From: Deltaproteobacteria bacterium
GTDB lineage: Bacteria; Myxococcota_A; UBA796; SXON01
NCBI GenBank assembly: GCA_947445035.1
Contig: CANFCK010000010.1
Coordinates: 124,001 to 188,000, forward strand
Length of the DNA stretch: 64,000 nt
Direction of reading: 5' to 3'
Position 1 is the first letter of the stretch; each line of letters begins with the position of its first letter. The notes beneath the pieces were generated by a model. The model worked only from the letters and a program-made list of their open reading frames with translations, was not told the DNA's origin and did no database searches. This document shows positions 1 through 9,252 of the stretch, in pieces. A program made the position numbers and the translations under genes.

Positions 1-809
1 TCATCGTCGGCAACATCTCGGTGGAGGAGGCTCGGGAGGCCGCAAAGACCTACTTTGCGGGCTGGACCGGGTGGGGCCCGGAGCCCAAGGACTGGACGGC
101 GCCAAAAGCCGAGTACGCCCCCGCACCGCCGCCGCCGGAGCGGAAGGTGCTGCTGTTCGACAAGCCCCTGGCGACCCAGACCGGCATCAACTACGAGTGC
201 CAGCTGGCGCCGATCACCGAGGAGAACGAGTGGGCCGCCAACGTCATGGCCGACGTCGTCAGCGACGGGCTGTGGCTGGCGCTCCGTGAGCAGACCGGCG
301 CCAGCTACGGCGCTTACCCGTACCTGAACTATGCCCCTGGTGGTGTCGGTAGCTTCGGTCAAGCCGTCAGCGCTCAGAACGACCAGGTTGGCTACGCGGT
401 CAAGGTCTTCCTCGAAAACGGCGAACGCACCAAGGCGGGCAAGCTCGACGACCGGATCGTGGCCACCCAGAAGTTCAACAACGCGCAGACCTACGTGCTC
501 GGGCAGGTCAGCACCTACGATATGCTCTTGCGACTCATGGGCCGCTACTCGCGCGGCCACGGCATGGACTACTTCGACAAGATCGCCGAGCGCATCGGCA
601 ACGTGTCACAGAAGGACTTCCCCCCCCTCCTGGAGCGCTGTGTCGGGCACGAGATCGTCACTGCGGTGGGCCCGGTGGCGATCATCAAGCCCCAGTTCGA
701 CAAGCTCGGCATCCCGGTCGAGGTGGTCGATCTCGACGCCTACCGCAAGGACTACCGGGTCCGGATGGGGCTGAAGCCCGAGAAAGAGAAGAAGGACGCG
801 AAGAAGTAG
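1..809 (+). CDS. M16 family zinc peptidase-like protein, C-terminal part (5' end outside window)
   Basis: The reading frame is already open at the left edge (first full codon at base 3), so the true start and any N-terminal HxxEH zinc site lie outside the window. The visible ~268 residues fit the C-terminal domain of M16 (insulinase/processing-peptidase-like) proteins: a VGNISVEEA-type linker near the start, then a hydrophobic strand, a helix with WLALREQTGASYG (the family's 'LREk.G.aYs' segment) and a Gly-rich strand. The C-terminus is Lys/Glu-rich. M16 proteins cleave peptides or act as paired catalytic and non-catalytic subunits in the periplasm. Whether this one keeps the zinc motif cannot be told here. 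Confidence 0.75.
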   Translation, partial: IVGNISVEEAREAAKTYFAGWTGWGPEPKDWTAPKAEYAPAPPPPERKVLLFDKPLATQTGINYECQLAPITEENEWAANVMADVVSDGLWLALREQTGASYGAYPYLNYAPGGVGSFGQAVSAQNDQVGYAVKVFLENGERTKAGKLDDRIVATQKFNNAQTYVLGQVSTYDMLLRLMGRYSRGHGMDYFDKIAERIGNVSQKDFPPLLERCVGHEIVTAVGPVAIIKPQFDKLGIPVEVVDLDAYRKDYRVRMGLKPEKEKKDAKK

Positions 810-828
810 TAGATCGCGGGGGCGGCGC

Positions 829-1266
829 TCAGCGGAGCTCGACCAGCTCGACGTCGAAGATCAGCGTAGCGTTGGCGGGAATCACCCCGCCGGCCCCCTT
901 CTGGCCGTAGCCGAGCTCCGGCGGGACGTGAATCTGGCGCTTTTCGCCCACTTTCATGTCCATGACCGCCTCGTCCCAGCCCTTGACCACCTTGCCGATG
1001 CCGACCGGAAACGTGAAGAGCGTGCCGCGATCGACTGACGAGTCGAACTTCACGCCGGTGGTCAGCCAGCCGGTGTAGTGCACGGCGACGGTCTGCCCCT
1101 GCTGCGGCGACGCGCCCGCGCCCGGACGAAGCACAAAGTACTTCATCCCCGAGGCCGATCGTTGCTCGACAAGGGCAGCCACGCTGCTCGGCGCAACGGT
1201 CGCAGGGTTCGCCGCGGCATTTCCGCCGCAGCCGAAGAGGGAGAGCAGGAGCGACAGGGTGAACAT
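829..1266 (-). CDS. FKBP-type peptidyl-prolyl isomerase, lipoprotein
   Basis: 145 residues. The N-terminus is a lipoprotein signal with lipobox SLFG-C at Cys13, so the enzyme should be membrane-tethered. A linker to about residue 45 is followed by one FKBP domain with the usual landmarks: VAVHYTGWL, FDSS, the VVKGWDEAV helix region, LGYGQKGAG and the closing strand IFDVELVEL. The active-site Tyr, Asp, Trp and Phe positions are present, so proline isomerase activity in folding of exported proteins is expected. It is transcribed away from pgi across a 51-base gap and converges on the M16 gene. Family assignment is secure; the client proteins are unknown. Confidence 0.92.
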   Translation of the reverse strand: MFTLSLLLSLFGCGGNAAANPATVAPSSVAALVEQRSASGMKYFVLRPGAGASPQQGQTVAVHYTGWLTTGVKFDSSVDRGTLFTFPVGIGKVVKGWDEAVMDMKVGEKRQIHVPPELGYGQKGAGGVIPANATLIFDVELVELR

Positions 1267-1317
1267 CCGCGTCGGCTATCCCGCCGGGCTACCTTCCGGC
1301 CCCCGGGGAGTGGCAGG

Positions 1318-2835
1318 ATGAGCAGGCAAGCGTGGCGGGACCTCGACCTGGGACTCGAGCTTGATTTTCAGTTTGCCGGCGTGGACGACACTGGCGCTGC
1401 GAGCGCGCTGGCGCCGGTGTTTCAGGAGATGGCCGCGCTGGAGTCCGGGGCGATGGCCAATCGCGACGAAGGGCGGCAGGTTGGCCACTACTGGCTGCGT
1501 GCGCCTGCACTTGCCCCGGGGGAGTTCGGCGACCAAATCGTGGGTGTTCGGGAGCTTTGCCGTACGCTAGCCGCGGCCATCCACGCTGAGCGCCGCTTCG
1601 AGACCGCGCTGGTGCTCGGCGTCGGCGGCTCTGCCCTGGGGCCGCAGCTCGTGGCCGACGCGCTGGCCGAACCCGATGACCGTTTGGCGGTCAGATTCCT
1701 CGACAATACCGACCCCGACGGCATGGCTCGCGTGCTCGGGCGGCTGGACCTCGACACCACCCTCGTGGTCTGCATCTCCAAGAGCGGCGGTACGCCGGAG
1801 ACGCGCAATGCCCTGGTCGAGACGCAGGCGGCGTTCGACCGTGCGGGGGTTGCCTTCGCTCCGCAGGCGATCGCGGTCACCGGTGAAGGCAGCCGCCTGT
1901 GGACCGAGGCGGAGACGTGGCGGGCGCGGGTGCCGATGTGGGACTGGATCGGCGGCCGGACGAGCGTCACCTCGGCGGTCGGGCTGCTCCCGGCGTTCCT
2001 CCAGGGCATCGATGTGGACGGCTTGCTGGAGGGGGCCGCCCGCATGGACGTGCTTACGCGCGGTCACGACTACGCCACCAACCCCGCCGCCCGAATGGCG
2101 TGGGCCTGGCACCAGCTTTCCGGGGCAGGAAAGAACCGACGCGCGCTGGTGATGTTGCCTTACCGCGACCGGCTGGTCTTGCTCAGCCGTTACCTCCAAC
2201 AACTGGTGATGGAGTCCGTCGGGAAGCGCTACGACCGCGATGGCAACGAGGTTCGCGCGGGGCTCACCGTCTATGGAAACAAGGGTAGCACCGACCAGCA
2301 CGCCTATGTCCAGCAGCTTCGCGACGGGCCGGACGACCACGTCGTCACCTTCGTCCACGTACTCGACGACGGCTGGTACGGCGCCGAAGACGTCGAGCCC
2401 GGGGTCGACAGCGGCGACTACCTGCAGGGATTGTTCCTGGGAACGCGGCGGGCGCTGCACGAAAGTGGCCACCCATCCATCACGCTCTCGCTCCGTCAGC
2501 TCGATGCGGTGCGGCTCGGCGCCGTCATCGCGCTGTACGAGCGGGCGGTCGGGCTCTTCGCGGCGCTCATCAACGTCAACGCCTATGACCAGCCCGGGGT
2601 CGAAGCCGGGAAGCGCGCTGCGGGGGAGGTCCTGGCGCTGAAGCCGGTGCTCCTGGCGGCGCTCGCCGAGGGTCCGGCAACGGCGGCCGAGTTGCTGAGC
2701 CGGGCGGGGCGCGAGGCGGATGCGCACGAGCTTGCGGCCGCTCAGGCGCTCTTGTGGCGGCTCGCGGTCAACGAGCGGGGCGTTTTTGTTGAGCCGGGAG
2801 AGTCCGCGGCCCATGACCGCTTCGGGGCGCCCTGA
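1318..2835 (+). CDS. pgi: glucose-6-phosphate isomerase
   Basis: 505 residues from ATG 1318; the frame is open further upstream, but that part overlaps the FKBP gene and looks non-coding. The enzyme interconverts glucose-6-phosphate and fructose-6-phosphate in cytosolic glycolysis and gluconeogenesis. Visible motifs: GVGGSALG (101-108), phosphate-binding SKSGGTPET (154-162), GGRTSVTSAVGL (212-223), the PGI signature around QQLVMESVGKRYDRDG (294-309) with the catalytic Glu, NKGSTDQHAY (321-330), and DQPGVEAGKR with the C-terminal catalytic Lys near 432. After about residue 440 there is a ~65-residue extension that looks like a small winged helix, as in cyanobacterial-type enzymes. It converges on the next gene with a 6-base gap. 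Confidence 0.96.
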   Translation: MSRQAWRDLDLGLELDFQFAGVDDTGAASALAPVFQEMAALESGAMANRDEGRQVGHYWLRAPALAPGEFGDQIVGVRELCRTLAAAIHAERRFETALVLGVGGSALGPQLVADALAEPDDRLAVRFLDNTDPDGMARVLGRLDLDTTLVVCISKSGGTPETRNALVETQAAFDRAGVAFAPQAIAVTGEGSRLWTEAETWRARVPMWDWIGGRTSVTSAVGLLPAFLQGIDVDGLLEGAARMDVLTRGHDYATNPAARMAWAWHQLSGAGKNRRALVMLPYRDRLVLLSRYLQQLVMESVGKRYDRDGNEVRAGLTVYGNKGSTDQHAYVQQLRDGPDDHVVTFVHVLDDGWYGAEDVEPGVDSGDYLQGLFLGTRRALHESGHPSITLSLRQLDAVRLGAVIALYERAVGLFAALINVNAYDQPGVEAGKRAAGEVLALKPVLLAALAEGPATAAELLSRAGREADAHELAAAQALLWRLAVNERGVFVEPGESAAHDRFGAP

Positions 2836-2841
2836 GGCCAG

Positions 2842-4866
2842 TCACTCCGGCCACGCCACCGTGCTGGGGCTACCCCAGCGAACAATCCCGGCCGTTTCAA
2901 AACGAGCCTGAACGTCGATCAGCCAGCCCTGAAGGCGTGCGGCTTGGCATTCCTCTCCGGACCACAGCCGCTCATCGCTGCGCACACACGCGTCGGTGTA
3001 GTCGAACTCCTCGATCGCGGGCAGGTGCACGTACCAGGTGCTTCCTCCTGAGTCGGGACGGTTCGCCGCCGCCCTATGCAAAAGCAGGCCGGCTACTTCG
3101 ATATCGTCGTCTTCCAGCATTTCACCGCCGCCAAGGCCCATAAAGCGACACTCAGCCTGCAGGGCCCCCGCACATCCAGAGAGATTGAACATGGCCAGGG
3201 TGCTGCCCGGGAGCAAAAGCAGCTTGCCCGTGGCATCGTCACGCTCAGCGTCCGCCGCCGAACTCACCCTCCAGGGGGTGGCCGCCGCTTCGCCAGCCCA
3301 CGGCAGCGCGTCCTTCGCCCGCGGGTCGGTCATCGCGACATCAGGAAGCGCGGACATCCCTACGAAGCCGTGCCGATCGAAGCCTACGGCGGCGAGGGCC
3401 TTGACCCAGTCACCCCCACTTTCCCAGCCAGCAGCGCCCGCCACCCAAGTGGGAGAGTCCGTGAGGGTGGCGAGGTCAGTCAGCTCGTCCGCGAGGGCCG
3501 CATCGAGGCAGGCCTGATCGGCACAATCGGGCGGGTCGTGGAAAAGCACGCCGACATCGAGGCGAGGTCCGCCCAGAACCCCGACGAAGGCGTCCGCGAC
3601 CTTGCAGCGATTGCTGTGAGGGCCGACGGGCGGAGATACCGCCAACGCAGTGGTGGCCGGCAGATCGGACAGCAGTACCCGGTTGGCGACGGCGCGTTCC
3701 GCCCGCTCAGCCATGCCCTCTTCGCTGCCCTCACAATCGACCTTCGACGACTCCTCACGCGGGTTCTCGATGAAACTCGCCACCCAAGCGTCGAGCGGCG
3801 GAGGACCCAGGAGCGCGGTCTCATCGACGTAGACGGTGAGCCGGCCGGCGTCGTCCAGCACCGCGATCTCGCCCGAGCCGTTCACGGTGATGTCAATGGC
3901 GCCAGGATGGGGGTAGCGCGTCACCTCGACGCCGTCGTCCAGGACCACCACCTCGCCGTCCGCGAGCGCGTACAGCCGCCCCTGGCGCGCATCCAATGCC
4001 ATGGGGCCGGCCGGCCCGGGAAGGGGAAGGGTCAGGTCGACGACGCCAGCGCCATCGATGTGGTCGAGCCTCGCCGCACCCGGCGTCGCCGTCCACACCC
4101 CACCGGCGCCGTCGGAAACCAGCCTCAGCACCCCACCAAGGTTCGCCACCAGGCCATCCGACGACTCCACCGTGGTCTCGGTCGCGACCCAAACACGATG
4201 GGGGTCCACGACGAGTTGGCGGCCCGGCGAGGCGAACGTGCGTGCGGTCTCGCTGGACCCTTCCGGCGTCCAATACACGAGGTCGGCGGCGACGAGCCCC
4301 CACCAGCCGCCCTTGCCGTCCGGCGCGATCTGGACGGGGGCAATCCCGGCCTCCGTCATCAGGACCCGCTCCGCGCCCAGCCGCAGCCAGTCCCAGGGGT
4401 TGCCGACGCTCAGGTCGGTGTTCGCCGAGCGCACGCGACCGTCTGCGAGGAGCACGCTCACTTCGTGCCGCGCGGCATCATCGACAACCTGGAGGACGGA
4501 CTCGTCGGCCGCGAGGTGCGTGCGGTCCAGCTGCACCTGCCCTGCGGCGCAGGCTCCCTGTCGGTCCGCCCCGTCCTGAGCGTCGGGAAAGGGGCTGGGA
4601 TCCAAGCAGCCGGGCCCCTCCGCAATCCGATAGCGCGCGTCCAGGAGCGCGGCGCCGCCTGCGTTTCGGGGCCAGGCCGCCAGCGCAGGAATGAGGCTGA
4701 CCGCGGCCAGCCGACCGTCGGCGCCCGTCCCAACCTCGACCGAGAGCATGGCGCGAAACGGGTCGAGCGGAGTCGTCAGGCCGGTCCACGGGACCACCTC
4801 CGGAGCCAGCTCCGCGCTGTCGGTGGCCGGCGTTTCACACCCGACCAGGGCGAGCAGGGTCCACAT
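2842..4866 (-). CDS. large lipoprotein of unknown function (propeller-like N-terminal half)
   Basis: 674 residues from ATG 4866. The ORF extends further upstream, but the start at 4866 gives a clean lipoprotein signal (MWTLLALVGC, Cys10) and avoids overlap with the divergent glutamine synthetase gene. The first ~380 residues are built of repeated short strands with Gly-Trp and Val-Trp turns, for example GKGGWWGLV and DGAGGVWTA, which suggests a beta-propeller. The second half is Cys-rich, with several Asp/Glu clusters and a segment beginning LDVGVLFHD; it might be an enzymatic barrel, but I recognise no catalytic signature. The gene stands alone, diverging from glnN with 67 bases between starts. 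Function is not assignable. Confidence 0.75.
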   Translation of the reverse strand: MWTLLALVGCETPATDSAELAPEVVPWTGLTTPLDPFRAMLSVEVGTGADGRLAAVSLIPALAAWPRNAGGAALLDARYRIAEGPGCLDPSPFPDAQDGADRQGACAAGQVQLDRTHLAADESVLQVVDDAARHEVSVLLADGRVRSANTDLSVGNPWDWLRLGAERVLMTEAGIAPVQIAPDGKGGWWGLVAADLVYWTPEGSSETARTFASPGRQLVVDPHRVWVATETTVESSDGLVANLGGVLRLVSDGAGGVWTATPGAARLDHIDGAGVVDLTLPLPGPAGPMALDARQGRLYALADGEVVVLDDGVEVTRYPHPGAIDITVNGSGEIAVLDDAGRLTVYVDETALLGPPPLDAWVASFIENPREESSKVDCEGSEEGMAERAERAVANRVLLSDLPATTALAVSPPVGPHSNRCKVADAFVGVLGGPRLDVGVLFHDPPDCADQACLDAALADELTDLATLTDSPTWVAGAAGWESGGDWVKALAAVGFDRHGFVGMSALPDVAMTDPRAKDALPWAGEAAATPWRVSSAADAERDDATGKLLLLPGSTLAMFNLSGCAGALQAECRFMGLGGGEMLEDDDIEVAGLLLHRAAANRPDSGGSTWYVHLPAIEEFDYTDACVRSDERLWSGEECQAARLQGWLIDVQARFETAGIVRWGSPSTVAWPE

Positions 4867-4933
4867 GTCAACCCGACATACCCCGAGATTTTTCCCCGTG
4901 CAGGCCGATCGTACTCTCGTTAGCACCCCGGCC

Positions 4934-7084
4934 ATGTCTGACACCTCTGCCCGACGCCTCGCCCTGACGACCGCCACCAGTCGCCCCACCCGCACGATCG
5001 CACGTCAGGTGGATGCCGACGGGCGGCCGCAACGTGTCTCCCAGACGTTCGGGGCGCGCGTCTTTCACGGGGAGCGCATGAAGCAGCGCCTGCCCCCGGA
5101 GATCTTCGCTCGGTGGAGCGAAACGGTCGATCGTGGCACCCGCCTCGACCGCCCCGTAGCCGACGCCATCGCCCACGCGGTGAAAGAATGGGCCCTGGAA
5201 AATGGTGCCTCGCACTTCTGCCACTGGTTCCACCCGATGACCGGCAGCACCGCCGAAAAGCACGACAGCTTCTTGTGGTTCGACAGTGCCGGTCGGCCGG
5301 TCGAAAAGTTCACCGGCGCCATGCTCCTGCAGTCGGAGCCCGACGCGTCCAGCTTCCCGTCGGGGGGAATGCGCTCCACCTTCGAAGCGCGCGGCTACAC
5401 CGCTTGGGACCCGACGTCGCCGATGTTCCTGATGGACGGCCCATCGGGACGCACACTTGTTATTCCGAGCGCGTTCCTTGGCTACCACGGCGAATCGCTT
5501 GACGAGAAGGCGCCGCTTCTGCGCTCCATGGAGTCACTGGGCCGAAGCGCCAGCAAGCTCTGTGGGCTGCTCGGAAGCGCTGTCGGGCGCATCACGCCGA
5601 CGGTCGGCCCGGAGCAGGAGTACTTCGTCATCGACAAGGCCTGGGCCGCGCTGCGCCCCGACCTGATGGTCGCGGGCCGTACGGTGCTCGGCGCGGCCGC
5701 ACCCAAGGGGCAGAGCCTCGAAGATCACTACTTCGGCTCGATTCCGCCTCGCGTCCTGGCGTTCATGGAGGAAATGGAGGAAGAACTGTACGCCCTCGGC
5801 GTGTGGGCCAAGACCCGTCACAATGAGGTTGCTCCAGGACAGTTCGAGCTCGCGCCCATCTTCACCGAGGCCAACGTGGCGGCCGACCACAACCAGCTCG
5901 TGATGCAGACGATGCGGAAAGTGGCCGACCGGCACGGGCTGGCGATGCTGATGCACGAAAAGCCGTTCGCGGGGGTGAATGGCTCGGGCAAACACGTGAA
6001 CTGGTCGATGCAGACCAGCGCCGGCGAAAATCTGCTCGAGCCCGGGCAGAATCCCCAGGAAAATCTCCGCTTCCTTGCGTTCATGGCGGCGACCGTCCTT
6101 GGCGTTCATCGCCACGCGGCCGTGCTCCGCGCCGCGATCGCCAGCCACGGAAACGACTTCCGGCTGGGTGCAAATGAAGCTCCTCCGGCGATCATTTCGG
6201 TTTTCCTGGGCGACTTCCTGACCCGCATCGTCAATGGCATCGTTTCGGGCAGCGTCGCCAACCTGCCAGCGGGTCAGGCGATGATCGAGCTCGGCGTCAA
6301 CCGGCTCCCCGCCATCGCCAAGGACAACACCGACCGCAACCGCACCTCGCCCTTCGCCTTCACCGGGAACAAGTTCGAGTTCCGTGCCGTCGGTTCCTCC
6401 GCCAGCATCAGCTTCCCGACCGCTTGCCTCAACGCGGCCGTCACCGACGGAATCGACGAGATCGTGGCGATGATGGAAGGCGGCGACGACGTCATGACCG
6501 CGGTCCGCAAGGCCCTCACCGAGTCCACCCCCGTGCGTTTCGACGGCAACGGCTACTCGGCCGAATGGGTCGTCGAGGCCGAGCGCCGCGGCCTCCCCCA
6601 CGCCCGCAACACCCCTGCCGCCCTCGCCTTCCTCAACACGGCCGCCGCACGAACCCTCTTCGAGCGCACCCACATCCTCTCCCATGAAGAGCTCCACAGC
6701 CGCTACGAGGTGCGCCTGGAGCTCTACAACAAGAAGGTCGAGATCGAGGGCGACGTGCTCCGCGAGATGGTCGACACCTATGTCATCCCGTCGGTCCTCG
6801 CGGAAATTCGGGCGACCGCGGGCGTTCCCGGCAGCCTCGCCCAGGCGCGCCTGTCCGCGGTGCAGGACGCCGCAGACGGCATCCTGGCGCGTCGCACCGA
6901 GCTCGACGCGGCGATGGCCGGCGTGCCGGATGCCGGCGCGGCCGACGTCGCAGCCTACCTCTGTGCCGCCGTGGTCCCTGCGCACCACTCGCTACGACGG
7001 ACGTGCGACGCCGCGGAACGCCTGGTCGCCGACCACCGGTGGTCGTTGCCAAAATACCGCGAGATGCTCTTCGTAAACGGCTGA
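4934..7084 (+). CDS. glnN: type III glutamine synthetase (GlnN)
   Basis: 716 residues from ATG 4934, the normal size for GSIII and much longer than GSI. It makes glutamine from glutamate, ammonia and ATP in the cytosol. GSIII hallmarks are present: HWFHPMTGSTAEKHDSF (97-113), GPEQEYFVID (225-234) with metal-binding Glu residues, KTRHNEVAPGQFE (293-305), NGSGKHVNWS (349-358), LGANEAPPAIIS (411-422) and DRNRTSPFAFTGNKFEFR (467-484). A longer frame starts at 4691, but that part is antisense to the lipoprotein gene and is rejected. GSIII lacks the adenylylation site of enteric GSI. No PII or ammonium-transporter gene is next to it in the window. Confidence 0.96.
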   Translation: MSDTSARRLALTTATSRPTRTIARQVDADGRPQRVSQTFGARVFHGERMKQRLPPEIFARWSETVDRGTRLDRPVADAIAHAVKEWALENGASHFCHWFHPMTGSTAEKHDSFLWFDSAGRPVEKFTGAMLLQSEPDASSFPSGGMRSTFEARGYTAWDPTSPMFLMDGPSGRTLVIPSAFLGYHGESLDEKAPLLRSMESLGRSASKLCGLLGSAVGRITPTVGPEQEYFVIDKAWAALRPDLMVAGRTVLGAAAPKGQSLEDHYFGSIPPRVLAFMEEMEEELYALGVWAKTRHNEVAPGQFELAPIFTEANVAADHNQLVMQTMRKVADRHGLAMLMHEKPFAGVNGSGKHVNWSMQTSAGENLLEPGQNPQENLRFLAFMAATVLGVHRHAAVLRAAIASHGNDFRLGANEAPPAIISVFLGDFLTRIVNGIVSGSVANLPAGQAMIELGVNRLPAIAKDNTDRNRTSPFAFTGNKFEFRAVGSSASISFPTACLNAAVTDGIDEIVAMMEGGDDVMTAVRKALTESTPVRFDGNGYSAEWVVEAERRGLPHARNTPAALAFLNTAAARTLFERTHILSHEELHSRYEVRLELYNKKVEIEGDVLREMVDTYVIPSVLAEIRATAGVPGSLAQARLSAVQDAADGILARRTELDAAMAGVPDAGAADVAAYLCAAVVPAHHSLRRTCDAAERLVADHRWSLPKYREMLFVNG

Positions 7085-7093
7085 GCGGCTGCC

Positions 7094-7312
7094 CTACTCT
7101 TGCGGTTGCCGCGCCAGCGCGCGGGCGCCCGTGATCACCGCGAGAACGACCAGCGCCACGACCGTGTACGTTCCCTGAGTGGCATAGTCTCCCTTCAGCG
7201 GCGCGCTCAGCATCTCGAAGGGAAAGTAAAGCTTCGACACCTCATTCGAGGCGTTGAACCACCAGACCCCGACGGCCACCCCCAGAAAGATGATCGGCGT
7301 GAAGAACCGCAC
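7094..7312 (-). CDS. small membrane protein of unknown function
   Basis: 72 residues with two hydrophobic segments (about 5-20 and 47-63) separated by a short soluble loop, and a C-terminal tail rich in Arg and Gln. No motif is recognisable. It begins 6 bases after the stop of the upstream minus-strand gene (7319-8011), so the two are probably co-transcribed, and it converges on glnN with a 9-base gap. The hydrophobic pattern and the tight spacing support it as real. Function unknown. Confidence 0.65.
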   Translation of the reverse strand: MRFFTPIIFLGVAVGVWWFNASNEVSKLYFPFEMLSAPLKGDYATQGTYTVVALVVLAVITGARALARQPQE

Positions 7313-7318
7313 GGCGCC

Positions 7319-8011
7319 TTACTGGACGGTGACGGACTTGACGATCGAGGTCTTCAGCGTCTCCCGAAGGGTCTGCTGAAGCTTGGTGTACATGCCGGGA
7401 TCTTCTTCCTGATCTTCGCCCGGCGTCGCGTCGGCCTGAATGCGCTCGGTGTGCTTGTACAGATAAAACTCGGCCGGAGCGCCGTCATCAAAGGTGAACC
7501 GCCACTTGTTGCGGGTGATGATGTTCCCCTTGCTGCCGTCTTTAAGGTTGGCGACGCTGGTCGTGCGGATCGAACACTCGTACATGAACGGGTTGAAGTC
7601 GCTACTGTAGGTACAGTCGACGTCGTCGGGCATCTTGCCGGCGGCGATGCTGATCGACTTCACATCCGTCCAGGCGATGACTTTTTCGCCCTTGGCCGTC
7701 TCGATTTCGAAGGTGATGTCCTTGGCCCCAGACTCCCAGCCCTGATCGGCGTGGAAGTCGGCCGACCGCTCAATCCCCTTGACGTGACCGGAGCGGCTGC
7801 TGCCATCGGCGCGCGTGAGCGAAATGGTGAAGCTGACGTTGCGGGCGCCGCTGGGCTCTTCCGGCGGAGGGGGCGGAGGAGGGGGAGCCGGCTCGGGCTC
7901 AGCGGCTGGGGTGGGAGCCGCCAGCACAGGCGCGGGCGCGGGCTCTGCCTTCTTGGGCTTGGCAAGCGCAACCGCCGGCAGAACGAGGAACGCGAGGATG
8001 GAGAGGTGCAT
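7319..8011 (-). CDS. exported protein with Pro/Glu-rich linker, unknown function
   Basis: 230 residues. A signal peptide (MHLSILAFLVLPAVALA, cut near residue 17) is followed by a Lys/Pro/Ala-rich stretch and a run of eight prolines near residues 43-50, typical of a linker that spans the periplasm or cell wall. The globular part (about 58-230) is predicted beta-rich and contains two Cys (CTYSSDF and YECSIRT) that could form a disulfide. It follows the Tad operon on the same strand after 66 bases and precedes the small membrane protein by 6 bases. A link to pilus function is only positional. Confidence 0.7.
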   Translation of the reverse strand: MHLSILAFLVLPAVALAKPKKAEPAPAPVLAAPTPAAEPEPAPPPPPPPPEEPSGARNVSFTISLTRADGSSRSGHVKGIERSADFHADQGWESGAKDITFEIETAKGEKVIAWTDVKSISIAAGKMPDDVDCTYSSDFNPFMYECSIRTTSVANLKDGSKGNIITRNKWRFTFDDGAPAEFYLYKHTERIQADATPGEDQEEDPGMYTKLQQTLRETLKTSIVKSVTVQ

Positions 8012-8077
8012 GGTGCCCCTCTAACCACCGGACCACGCCCCACCATTCCTTCTCCCGCAATCGGGCGGCCCCCTGGC

Positions 8078-9013
8078 TCAGAACGGCAGGTAGAAGGGCC
8101 AGCTCACCACGCGGGTGGGGACGATGCAGCCGGGTACGGCCGCGCCTTCGATGCTCATGGTGGTGCACTCGCCACAGAAGCCCGAGGGCGTACCCATCGG
8201 ATTCGGCACCTCCAAGCCTCCACCGCCACCACCACCACCCTGACCAGAGTCCCCGGTGTGGAGTGCGCCGGTGTGTGAGGACTTCGGTGCGGGCGGTCCA
8301 GCCGCCGCTTCGTCGCCTCCGCCGGACGCCGCGGAGAAGGTGAAAAGTCCGTCGTTGGAACCAAACATCGCGATGGTGCCCGCGGCGTGCGATCCGTACG
8401 CACACCCGTTGGTGACGGACAGCGGGACACGATTGACGTCGACCTCGGCCGTTCCCCAGTCCCCGATCCCCACGGTTCCATACAGGTGATCGACGTAGAA
8501 GACCGCGTCGTAGAAGGCGTAGCCGCCCGTGGTCTCGATCCAGAAAACCTTTTTCTCGCCCGGGCCGTGGCTCGTCAGTTCGACCCGGCTCTCGACCCGC
8601 ATGCCCTGTCCGGAGTCCGTCAGCCCCACCAGGAGGTTGCCAAATGCGGTCCACGGGCTGTCGACGCCCTCGATGGGACCGAAGTCCTCGAAGTTGAACG
8701 CGATGTCCCCACCGGCGGCGAAGGCCGCCGAGGCCTGGCCTCTCCAGCGGACGCCAGCAGAGTCCAAACATCCCTCTTCGTCAGGCCCCGCGTCGATCGC
8801 CACGCTGGAATCGTTGACGTAGACGAGCGGGCAGTCGCGGTAGTCCTCCTGCAAAAGCCTGGCGACAGCCAGCCACGGCAGGATCGGGAGGTCGGGCGAG
8901 GTCGCGGTGAGCAGATCTGGCCCCAATTCAGCCGTGATCTTGCCCGCACCGGCCGGGATGCTTTCAGGCCGGCTCGCGCACGAGCTGCACGCGGCAAGGA
9001 GGAGGAGCGTCAC
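8078..9013 (-). CDS. Tad-locus lipoprotein of unknown function
   Basis: 311 residues with a short lipoprotein signal (MTLLLLAAC, Cys9). The body has alternating strands and many Gly/Ser residues, then a Gly-rich hinge with eight consecutive Gly (about 255-262) and a small C-terminal Cys-containing end (FCGEC). Its start overlaps the stop of the preceding 80-residue lipoprotein gene by 4 bases (9010-9013), making it the last gene of the translationally coupled Tad run. No TadE, TadF or TadG pseudopilin or anchor gene is present, so this surface-type lipoprotein may take a tip or anchor role; that is inference. I do not recognise the family. Confidence 0.72.
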   Translation of the reverse strand: MTLLLLAACSSCASRPESIPAGAGKITAELGPDLLTATSPDLPILPWLAVARLLQEDYRDCPLVYVNDSSVAIDAGPDEEGCLDSAGVRWRGQASAAFAAGGDIAFNFEDFGPIEGVDSPWTAFGNLLVGLTDSGQGMRVESRVELTSHGPGEKKVFWIETTGGYAFYDAVFYVDHLYGTVGIGDWGTAEVDVNRVPLSVTNGCAYGSHAAGTIAMFGSNDGLFTFSAASGGGDEAAAGPPAPKSSHTGALHTGDSGQGGGGGGGGLEVPNPMGTPSGFCGECTTMSIEGAAVPGCIVPTRVVSWPFYLPF

Positions 9014-9252
9014 TTCTTGGTGTCCACGGTGGCGGTGATCGTCGGGATGCCCTTCTCAGCGTCCGTCGCGGCCTTCCGAGCATTCTCCCGAGTGGCCAGG
9101 GCCTCCGCACCGCCGATGGCGTAGGCGTCATCGACCGCCGAGGCCCGGTCGAGCGTCGCCTGGGTGGAGATCGCTTCGTTGTAGGCGCGTCCGTAGTCGT
9201 ATTGGATGTGGGCCGGCTGGCCGCAACCCACCGCGAGGAGAAGTGAAATCAT
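9010..9252 (-). CDS. small Tad-locus lipoprotein
   Basis: 80 residues. It has a lipoprotein signal MISLLLAVGC (Cys10) and then HIQYDYGRAYNEAISTQ, a segment resembling small lipoproteins that I recall from Tad loci of deltaproteobacteria, and a short Ala-rich helix. It overlaps the tadD stop by 4 bases (9249-9252) and the next lipoprotein start by 4 bases (9010-9013), so it is translationally coupled on both sides. It probably assists assembly or outer-membrane anchoring of the pilus machine, by position. Small size and lack of a named domain limit confidence in function. Confidence 0.72.
   Translation of the reverse strand: MISLLLAVGCGQPAHIQYDYGRAYNEAISTQATLDRASAVDDAYAIGGAEALATRENARKAATDAEKGIPTITATVDTKK

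Noticed and set aside
1567..2814. 415-codon frame on the minus strand
   Set aside because: Antisense to pgi; no domain and shadow composition.
3076..4923. 615-codon frame on the plus strand
   Set aside because: Antisense to the 2842-4866 lipoprotein gene, rich in Arg/Gly/Pro, no signal or domain.
5534..6988. 484-codon frame on the minus strand
   Set aside because: Fully antisense to glutamine synthetase III, whose motifs are unambiguous; composition is that of a high-GC shadow frame.
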